Origin: Eopsaltria australis
Lineage: Eukaryota > Chordata > Aves > Passeriformes > Petroicidae
Length of the DNA: 64,000 nt
Assembly: GCA_034509425.1 (NCBI GenBank)
Contig: JAVTVJ010000226.1
Coordinates: 123,660-187,659 of the forward strand
Direction of reading: 5' to 3'
Shown: piece after piece, positions 1-32,100 of the stretch
How positions within the stretch are numbered: the first letter of the stretch is position 1
How the letters are laid out: each line of letters begins with the position of its first letter
Program-made: the position numbers and the translations under genes
The notes under the pieces: model-generated
What the model saw: only the letters and a program-made list of their open reading frames with translations
Told to the model about the DNA's origin: nothing
Database searches by the model: none

Positions 1-394
1 GAAAGAACAACTGGGATGTTACAAACGCAGCAGTCAGTGGGGTTTGCAGCATCCATCCCGGTCCTGGGGCAGGTCAGAGGTTGGCAAACCTCGGGGTAGG
101 AGCACTTGGAGCAAATTGCCAGCACGTGCTCTGTAATCTCTGCAGAGGGACGTGCCAAGCTTCTGCTGGAAGGGTTTTGCCCAGCTTAGTGCCAGCCTTT
201 TGCAGGATCTCACTCTGCAAATCCCCCCGGACGGACGGAGCAGTTACCGGGGCAGCAGCAGGGATTTTCTGCCTGGTGCAGAACAGGCTTTCCCAGACTG
301 CAGGCTTTGCTGCTGCTCAGTGCTCTGTGCTCCCACAAAGCCACGAGAGGCAGGATCTGTGTGGAATGACCCGGGCTCTGTGCTGTGCCTGCAG

Positions 395-22949
<22,555 letters not shown>

Positions 22950-23909
22950 ATCCTGCTCCAGGAGCACTCCCTTGGTTTCACCAAGCAGCCACCTGAAGAA
23001 ACGAATGACCTGCAATGAACTCATTTATGAGCCACACGAGCAGCTCTCATCTCCTGACAGCCCCAGCTGCTGCTTTTGGGGTGGTGTGAGTGAGGCTGAA
23101 GCTCCCAGTATAACCAGTTCAGTGTGCCAGCGCGGGCTGGCCGTGAGGACATGTGTGCCCACACCGGTGACTGCCTTTGGCCAGAGCACTAGAGCACCAG
23201 TTCAGAAGGAATCAATTCTGGTCAGGGGCCAGTGGCCTTTGACAGCTTGTGACACATTGCTGGCCTTCATCTTTTGGGTGCTGGGCTTGGGGAGGGAGCT
23301 GAAATCGTGGTCCAAATCAGGTATTTATGCATCAATATTTATGGGAAGCTGCACCACAGTGTTGTCAGGACTGACGGCTGGCAGTGCCCTGCTGTCCTGG
23401 GACTAGGCTTCCTGTGGATGCACCACCTCACTTGAATTTTTTTTTTTTAAATTTGAATTTTCCATGGTGTTTTACTGTAAATGACCATTTGCCAGGGAAA
23501 AACTCACTGGGCTCCAGCACTCACCTGCAGAGCTGGCGCCTCCTTGCCGACAGAACAGGCTGTGCTGGACAAGCTTGCCAGGGGCCTGGAGCTTGTATTT
23601 CATGCCAGGATTTTGTCAGCCCATGGACCAGGAGTCTGTGAGCCCATGGCACTGCCCATGTCACTTACTCCAAGAAAAAGGAAGCCTAAATCCAGTGTGG
23701 CAATCAGAGATACTGCGTGGATGGAGACAAAGCTCTCACACATCTGGTCAATGCAAATCCCAGCTAGAATGGTCTCACCCAGCCCTGAATCCTGAGTTAT
23801 TTTGCCATTCTGGTCATAGCCAGGAGCTGGCCACCTGCAGCAGTGGGGAATGTCACCACTCCAATGTCACCACATTGCCCTGGCCAGAGCCCAGGGCCCT
23901 CTTTGTCTG

Positions 23910-24730
23910 TTTGCACAAAGCTCCTGGGCAGGTGAAGCCACTGCCAGAGGAACCCCAGCTCTGCAGAGGAGAGGGACAGCCCTGTCCCCTCCCATCCCCT
24001 CCCGTCCCCTCCCGTCCCATCCCGTCCCATCCCATCCCATCCCATCCCATCCCATCCCATCCCATCCCATCCCATCCCATCCCATCCCATCCCATCCCAT
24101 CCCATCCCATCCCATCCCATCCCCACTCCAGAGGCTGCAGCACAGCCCTGCCCAGGCACTTGGCCTTTAAATTATTCCCACAGGGGCCAACTGAAAATAA
24201 TAAAAGAATTGTTTCTTTTCCTGATGGAATCTATTTTAATCTGTATATAACTTGTCATTTTGGGCTAATTCCTTTCTTATTTTATTCCTTCCTTAACAGT
24301 ATTTTTTTTTTGCATTAGATATCATTCTTGTGAAGAAATCATGTTAATATAAGTGTGTAGTGAAGGACCAAAATCGTGTTGTCGGGGTTGGATGCTGGAT
24401 AAGCAGGGAGCAGGGGGATTTTGTCCATGTGCCAAATGACCCCAGTCAGTGCTGCCAGTGGTGCTGCCCATTCTCCAGACAATCAGCCCTTGGCTTCCCT
24501 TTGCCTTGAAGTTCCTGGGGCCTTGGGAAAGGTTCCAGTGATTGGGAGCAGCCCAGGAGGAGGAAGAGGAGGAGGAGGAGGAGGCCAGTGGAGATGCTCA
24601 GCCTCCATGGCCCTGCTCCAGGAGAACATGGAAACAGCCTTAAACATGGGGATAGATCCATCCTGTCCCATTCCAGCTGCAGCTCCGTGAGCCCTGGCAG
24701 CTGCTTGGAGCAAACCACGTGTCTGAGCAT
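23910..24730 (+). repeat. Inverted duplicate, copy A (presumed MEGF6 3' UTR)
   Basis: This matches the reverse complement of 41183-41915 almost base for base. Landmarks are TTGCACAAAGCTCCTGGGCA, the poly-T with GCATTAGATATCATTC, ACACGATTTTGG on the opposite strand, and GTCTGAGCAT at the end. Copy A is longer mainly because its CCCAT tract is expanded. Similarity stops abruptly at both ends. I do not recognise the segment as a known transposon. Confidence 0.93.
23990..24122 (+). repeat. (CCCAT)n microsatellite
   Basis: CCCCT/CCCGT variants lead into about 20 pure CCCAT pentamers. Copy B of the inverted duplicate has only a short remnant, so the expansion came after the duplication or was lost from copy B. 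Confidence 0.95.
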
Positions 24731-25149
24731 GGGATTGCCACAACCCTGTACCTGTATTTTTATATAATGTTCTTTTCCTGTTCATATGTCTTAATACAGT
24801 CTGTTTGCTTCCTCTTTTCTTCTACTGTCTCCCTGTCTTTAATTTAGCACTGATGAAAAATGTTACTTTCTCCACAGTTAAGAGAAATAAACAGAAAGCC
24901 TGGCTGAGGTTCTCCTTATCTTGCCTCTCTCAGTCAAATGCACCTGACAGCTGCTCCAGGTGACAGCTGCTCCAGGTGACAGCAGGCTGGCAGGGGCTCT
25001 GGAGGGTGTTGCACATGTTGTGTGAGAACATGCAGAGGCCTCAGAGATGCCACCAGCAGAATGACGCTTCTTTTTGGGGCTCATAGCTGGGACAATCTGG
25101 CTCCTTGGAGCCGCCCTGCTCAGGCACACCATCAGCACTAACAGAGGTT

Positions 25150-26014
25150 CATTGGTACCCAAGAATTTATTGCCACCTTTATTTACAGTTTAACAGTTTG
25201 ATCAGAACAGACCTTACATCAACGCTGCCCCTGTGAATGTGAAGTTGGCAGAGTGTGGGGCTGGCTCACCCCAAAATTGTAGCTGCCGTGTCCCCTGCAT
25301 GGGGTGTGAGGGGCTGAGCCCCGGGCAGAGCCTCCTCCCAGCCTGGGAGGAGGGAAAGGCAGGTGGGAGCTGCAGCTGCTCCTCATCCTGCACTGCTTCC
25401 CCCTCTGCCTGGAGCATATCCCAGTCCTGGCCCAGAGCTGACTCCATGGGAACAGCTCTGGCATCAAGTATTTTATCAAGTGACAGAAAGGTGTCTGGCA
25501 TCACCTCACCCGTGCAGGGCATGGCTCTGCCCAAAAGGCCCAAGAATTATTGAGGGGGAAGAGACAGAAAAAAGAGAAACGAGCAAAAACTGGGTTGAGG
25601 AATAATGGATTTAAGATCCACACAATCCCTGAGTGGGGTGTGCTCTCCCCACACCAGGTGTGCAGCAGGTGCTGGCCCAGCTGCCAGCAGGGACGGAGAT
25701 GGTGGCACGGGCACCTCAGAGCCCAGAACAGCTCCAGCCTTTCCAACCTGAGCCAAGCCCTCAGCTGCTCCTGGAGCCCGTTCTGGGTCAGCAATGCCAG
25801 TCCTGCCCAGAGTGCCTGGCGCCAGCTCTCACAGGAGCGGCTGTGTCCCAGCTGCCACACGGACCCGTCCTGGCCACTGAGATCTGCCACCCGAGACAAG
25901 AACGGCTCAGGAGGAAAGGCTCTGCTGCTGCCTCCTCTCTGTGGGCTCAGTCTGCAGAGGTCTGGAGGTCCCTGAGGCAGCTCCCTGAGGCACAGGGGTC
26001 CTTCTGGGCTGTCC
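25150..26014 (-). other. ARHGEF16: ARHGEF16 presumed 3' UTR
   Basis: The region runs from the stop codon to two AATAAA signals on the minus strand (plus-strand TTTATT at 25178-25183 and 25166-25171). The 3' end is therefore near 25150, only about 230 bp from the distal MEGF6 poly(A) signal. Confidence 0.65.
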
Positions 26015-26154
26015 CTACACGTCGGTCTCGATGCGCAGCCGCTCCATGCGCCGCACGTTGCCCTCGGCAGCCACGCGGCTCGTGATGGGTCGGGCACAGG
26101 CCTGGGGGAACCAGCCCCGCTCCCCATCCCGCAGCCTCTCCCCCCAGTACCAGC
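26015..26154 (-). CDS. ARHGEF16: ARHGEF16 last coding exon (SH3 end, PDZ ligand)
   Basis: Acceptor CTCCCAG. It reads [16 protein letters not shown], then [20 protein letters not shown], and ends ERLRIETDV with TAG at 26017-26015. After GWFP the aromatic SH3 residues present in human (as I remember them) are replaced by Cys and Pro. Confidence 0.95.
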
Positions 26155-29100
26155 CTGGGAGAGAACAGAGCATGGGACAGGAGGGGCCATGGACCCTGGG
26201 ATTCACCATTCCCCTCCCTTGGAGGTGCTGCCTAGAGGCATCCAGGGATGGTAGGGGAGGAGGTTTCTGATTTACTGCCCATTCTGGGGGGGTTTTCTCT
26301 CACTTCTGAGACCTCTGCTGCTGGTGCCAGCCACAGCCTGCACACAGGAGTCACTCCCAAGGAACACAACAGCTGCCATGGCAGTGCCACCTCCCTCAGC
26401 CCCCAGGACCCACTGTCACCTGCTGGGACACAGCACCAGCCAGTGCCATGGGTCTCACCAGCAGCCAGGGCTTCCTGTAAGCTTCTGCAACTGCTGAAAT
26501 CCCAGTTCCTGGCTATCGCTGAAGGTTTCCCCCCTGCCAGCTCTGCTGAGGTCAGAGCCTGCCCCAGCCACAGCCCCACGCTCGCCAGCACTCACCGTCC
26601 TCTCCCCCCAGCACCAGGACAACATCTGCCTGCTGCAGGGACAGCTCATCTGCCTCCTTGGCCAGATAGGCACGGGTGATCTCCACCTGGCTCAGGTCTG
26701 CAGGACAGGGGACAGCAGGGACAGTGAGGAGGCACAGCTGGGACCCCCCAGCAGCCCAGCCAGTGTCCCACAGCACAGCATGCTCCATTCCCTCCTGTTC
26801 CTGCCCCTTATCCCTCCAGGCTTGTCAAACCTCCTCTAAAAACAGCTGAAGGCATTCCTGGAATTCCACTGTGCCTCCCAGGAAATGGATAGAAGGTTAA
26901 TTGTGACTGATAACTTCATGGGAGGCAACTCCTGAGGAGCAGGGCGTGGAGTTTTCCCCTCCACTGGCAGGAGTGGAGGAGAACCAGGTAAAAACCTGGG
27001 TCTGCAAAAGCTCTGGTGTAACAGGGAACCCCAGCAGAGCCAGGCTGCCCTCTGGCACACGGTACCTCCTTTGGGAGTGGTGTCAGGCTTTTCCTTCTCC
27101 CTGTGCATCAGCGCCGCCATCCACCGGGCCCGGTCACTCCTGTCAGAGGGAAAATCCACATCACAACCACAGCAGCAATAGCTGGACATTCCCAGTAGGA
27201 CAAATGCTTTCCAGGGGAATCAGATGGGACAAGCATTTAATCAGAGTGCTCGGTGTAAGGACACTTTCCAAGTGGCACATGCAGCTCAGCTGCTTTGCTT
27301 CATTTGGACAGGGGAAGCTGATATGGGAATTATATGGGAAATACAAGAGAGGGAGGAAAAGAGCCCAGGGGAAGCTGGTATGGGAATTATATGGGAAATA
27401 CAAGAGAGGGAGGAAAAGAGCCTGGGGGGAAGACTGGTATGGGAATTATATGGGAAATATAAGAGAGAGGAAGGAAAAGAGCCTGAGAGAAGCCTGTGCA
27501 CATCCCCATTTCTGGGAAGAGGAGCGTGGGGTTAAAGGGAGCTTTGCAGAAGCCTCAGAGGATTCCCAGAACACCACGAGCCAGAGCAAAAGCCCAGAGT
27601 GGCACTCACAGCGTCTCTGCTGACAGCACCACCTCCTCCCGCCGGCCCTCGCTGTCCTTCTCCAGCACCACCCGGAGCAGGTGCCCGCCGGCCTTGCCAG
27701 GAGGAGGGGAGGGTGGATCCGTGCTCTCCACCTTCTCCACGGTGACCTGGTCCAGCGTGGCGTAGTTCATGACCGTGTAGCTCTCCTCACTGCGACACAG
27801 ACGGGATCAGCGCCTCAGCTCTGGGGTCTGGGCCCCTCCCTCGCTCTGAGACTGGCACAGGAGGCTCAGCAGACACTGCCAGAGCAGCCTGGAACTGCTG
27901 GCCAGGGTGGGACATGGCTCTAGGGATTTGCTGGCCACCCACCCACCGAGGCAAAGCCACTGGTGGGACTGGGAGCTTGTCTTCTGGCTGACAAGGGACA
28001 CCTCAGAACAATCAAAGCAGGGAAATCTCACGGATTTCTCTGGTACGTGCTGCTCGGGAAGTTGGGCTTTAACCTCCTAGCTGTTCTCCAGGGAAAGGCA
28101 GGGCCTCCCCGCAGCCTCACCTCTTCTTCTTGGTGATGATCAGGACATCGTTGAACAGGAAGAGGTGGCAGAGGCGGCCGGCGCCGCGGCGGAAGAGCCC
28201 GGCCTCCTCCGAGAGCAGCAGGTGCAGCTCCCCCCGCTTCAGCAGCCACCGCGACACCGAGATCAGCGGGAAGGGCTGCAACAGCACCAGGGAAAGCCTG
28301 AGCTACTGCCCTCCTCACCAGCAGCAGGCAAAATCAGGGCAAGAAGTGAACCTGCAGCAGCCCTGGGGTCAGTTGGGATGGACACACCACATATGTTTAA
28401 GTGTTTTCTAAAAAGGATTTTCCAGGAGGCAGGCGGGAGTGGAGCAGCTGTGCTCCCCACTCCAGCACACCCAGAGATGCAGCCCCTGCACCCCAATGCC
28501 ATGGATTTACTGCACCCTTTAGAAACTGCTTGCATCCAGCAGCCCAGTCCAGGCTCCCCAGGAGGATTCCCAGCACACGCCCGACCTGCCTGAACAGCCC
28601 CCAGAAGACTTCCCACCCCCACTTCCACAAGACCTCACCTTCTTCTTCCCAAATTCCAGCTGTTTCTGCAAGGTGTACATCTGCTCCGTCCTCTCCATAG
28701 CCCGAGCTCCCTCATTGCAGCTCTTGACCAGCTGGGAAGAGAAAAACATCACAAGGGAAGTGGAGAAGGGTCAGACACTGAGCCCACACATCTCCCACAC
28801 CACCCCCAGCATTGGGGACTGTCCTGCTGCCCTCAGCAGGAGAGACAGACAAATCCTGGCACAGGCTTCATGCCAGGTTTGGGAAAAGGCAGTGGGATGC
28901 TCTCCTGGAAGGAGATGGCTCATGGGCTCTGCCTGGAGAAGGACTGAAGTGAACCTGCACCAAAACCAAGGAGCAACAGGAAGAGGAAGAATGAATCACC
29001 TGAGAAGAGCTGAAGGCAGGAGGATGGACAATCACACAGAAGGGAGGACTCTGCTCAGATGTGAGAGCAGGACAGACTGGGAGCAGCAGGAATGTGCTGC

Positions 29101-32100
29101 CAAGAGCTGCTCTTCAGGGGGATGAAAGGAAGAGTGTCCACTGGCTTGGTGGTGGCCGCAGTCTCTGTGGCCCTTTGGCCTGTGTGACTGACCAGTGGAT
29201 GGGAAAACACAGGGAGATGAGATCCAGGAGCACAGACAGCAAAGAGTTTGTGACTCCTGCACTCCACACTTCCCTCCCTGCTTCATTCACTGCTCTTTGC
29301 CCAAATCCCCATGGTGAGAGCTGTCCCAGGAAGGACAAAGATGGGCCAAAGAGGAAGGAAGAAGAGGACAAGAAAAAGGAACAAACCAAGATCAGGTGAC
29401 AAAGGTGAGAAGGGAAAAGAAGTGCTCATCCAGCAGCTGTTTGGAGCAGAGGAGTCTCAAGTGAACGGATGCTGGGAGGGGAATGAAGGGCTGGAATGCC
29501 AGAGCTGGATCAGTGCTCCAGAGGGCTGAGCTGGCAGGAGGAGAGGTGGAGGGCTGGCAGCTGGGCCTCACCTTGCTGATGGCCTTGAGAGCGCGGGTGG
29601 CAGCTCCGTACGCTGCACTGCGTGCGTTTGTTTTTTGTTGGACAGTCTGGAATTCCAAGACAAGAAGCTTTAGTGATATTGCACCACAGAGAAGGGAGCA
29701 ACAGCTGCTGCCCCAGGATTTCAGGATGCCACACGTTGATTGAGCCATTCCTAATGGTCCAAGAAGGTTTCACAGTGCTGGGAGCTGTGAATCTGGGAGA
29801 TTCATGTCCGATAGTGCCTGGCCACCCCCTGGCCCTCAGCCCTGCCACCCACCACAGACTGGGAGCAGCTACTGGAAGCCCCACATCCAGCAGCTTTGCC
29901 ACTTAGAGCAGATTTCCATGAAGAATTCAAGACCTGCTTTCCATTCCTGGGCTGCCTCACCACTCATGAATCAGGACACCTGTGCCACCCCACCCTGGGA
30001 CCCAGATACAGCACAGAAGAACCTCAGGTCACTCAGGTGGGTGGCACCACGACATGAATTGCTATTCAGAGAGTTTAAAGCTGCACACCTGACACCCCCC
30101 AGAGAAGCAGATCACTCTGGATACAGACCACAGATCACAGAATATGCTGAGCTGGAAGTGACCCATTAGGATCATCAAGTCCAACTCCTGGCCCTGCACA
30201 GGACACCCCAAGAATCCCACCAAGTGCCTGAGAGTTATCCAAATGCTTCTCCTGAGGAAGTGCTCAGCATTCAGGCCCCAGCTCCCAGAGGGCTGGAAGT
30301 CCAAGCAGAGGCTGTCCTGGGCTCAGCAAACCAAGGGAATAGCAGAGTCACCTTTTCAGAAGTGCCAAGCAATGCCACCGTGTGACTACTTACATCTAAG
30401 AGCAGAGGAAGCCGTGTTACCCTCTGCATGGGCAGAATGAGAAATGAGATCATTGGCAGGCCTCCACACTCTGGTTTCCTTTCAATTTGTTTCAAGGTCT
30501 CTTTAAATAAGGGGTTTGTGGTTCTAAAACAGGACAAGAAAGCTCTATTAACTCTGTTCTTCAGTTGTCAGGATTTTCCAGCAGCTCTCCACATGTGGGA
30601 AATGCAGAGCAGTGATGGCACTGCCTTGGGTGCTCATTGTTACTCTGCTGGGCAGAAACAGGACTGATCCCACAGCAGGTGGTGGAAAAGCACCCAGAGA
30701 GAGATGGTGAGCCCACCAAAAGGTGGGTAAAGCCACAGATGTACCAACAACAGGCTCAGACTTGGTCTGGAGATGAACAGGGCCCATCCGTGTCCCTGCA
30801 GGTTACTGACCTCTGCAATCCCTGGAGCCCAGAGCCCTGGAGGCAATTCCTTGTCAGCCCAAGCCCTGTACTCACAGCAGCTTATCCAGTGTCCTCTGCT
30901 GGTAGACTTCATTGGAGCAGTAGCTGATGTAGGGGTTGAAGTGCTTTGAGGCGTGTTCTTCCACGATGTCACTGATGTCAGGGATCAGGAGGTGCTCCTG
31001 GTGCCGCTTCTCCAAGTCCTCAAAGAAGCTGAGGAGAGAATTTAAACAATCTCACCACATGACTCACTAGGGCTGGACAAACTGAACGTTCCCACTGCAG
31101 CTTTTCCCCAGTTCTCCCAGAGGAGATGGGGCCTGGATCCCTTCTGGCAGGGCAGCTCCAGCAGTGGAGACACCCACGCCTTCCCCAGAGGCACAGGCTT
31201 CCTCCACTCCTGCACGGGATCCCTCCTCCACCTCAGCCCTCTGTGAGCTTTAGCTTCTGCCCCACTGGGAAGCCACAAGCCCTCAACGCCCCCGCAGCCA
31301 TTCCCAGGGCTGCTGAATCCTCCTCCTGCTGCTGAATCCTCCTCCTCCTGCTGCATCCTCCTCCTGCTGCTTTCCCACGTGGACACAGCTCACCCAGCAC
31401 CGGCTCCCGAAGCGTTTCCTCCCCACCTCCCAGGAAGTACCTTCCACAATCCAGGGGATGGTTGGTTTAGCAGTACAAACAAACAGCTCAGGGTCCCTCC
31501 CAGGCCTGCCTGGTGCCAGCCCCAGCCCCACTTGCCTCGTGCTGACTGTCAGGATGTCCCCGATGTTGGAGAAGAGGTGGTGGTGCTCTGTCTGAGTCAT
31601 GGTGTCCTTCAGCTCCTCTGACTTCATGAAGTGGCCCACCAGGATGCTCAGGCTGTGCATGTAGGAGTACTCAGAGGTGATGATCTCAAACATTGCCTGG
31701 AGAAAGCAGGGAAGATGCAACAGCATAAACTGACTGGACAAAGCTGGGAATTAATTGCTAAATCTTATTTATACTCTTTTGGCACAAAGCCTCTGGAAAT
31801 GACTTGGCTCTGTGTTACCTCAGGCATGGCCTGACCAACACCAATAATCCCAGTATGTTTTAGGACACTCAGTGATTGAAAAGCCACAGCATGAAGATGT
31901 TTTCCCTTCCCATCAGCATCCAGTGGAGCTGCCTGTTTCCCCACCAGTTTGTGCAGGTGAGCCCTCCCAGCACTGCCCAGTCCTGGAGCAGCTGGAAGCA
32001 GCAGCACCCAGAGCTGAGCCGAGCCCAGCTCCACCTGGAGCCGAGCCTGACAGAGCCACGTGTGCCCCACAGCCTTTGGTGCCTCTGCCGTGCCCCTGGG

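Larger units (their letters stand above)
22950..24910 (+). other. MEGF6: MEGF6 presumed 3' UTR
   Basis: This stretch follows the TAG and lacks further EGF exons. AATAAA signals occur at 24199-24204 and 24896-24901, so the 3' end is probably near 24.22 or 24.92 kb. It contains a (CCCAT)n tract, a Pumilio-type TGTATATA at 24242-24249, and the first copy of a segment repeated inverted at 41183-41915. The extent is inferred, with no transcript evidence. Confidence 0.55.

Noticed and set aside
23867..24159. Repetitive GWDGM-type and SHPIP-type ORFs
   Set aside because: They are translations of the (CCCAT)n microsatellite.
24446..24730. Minus-strand ORF starting MLRHVVCSKQL and its twin at 41183-41461
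   Set aside because: The two ORFs resemble each other because the DNA is duplicated. Differences include indels of non-coding type, and no protein family was recognised.
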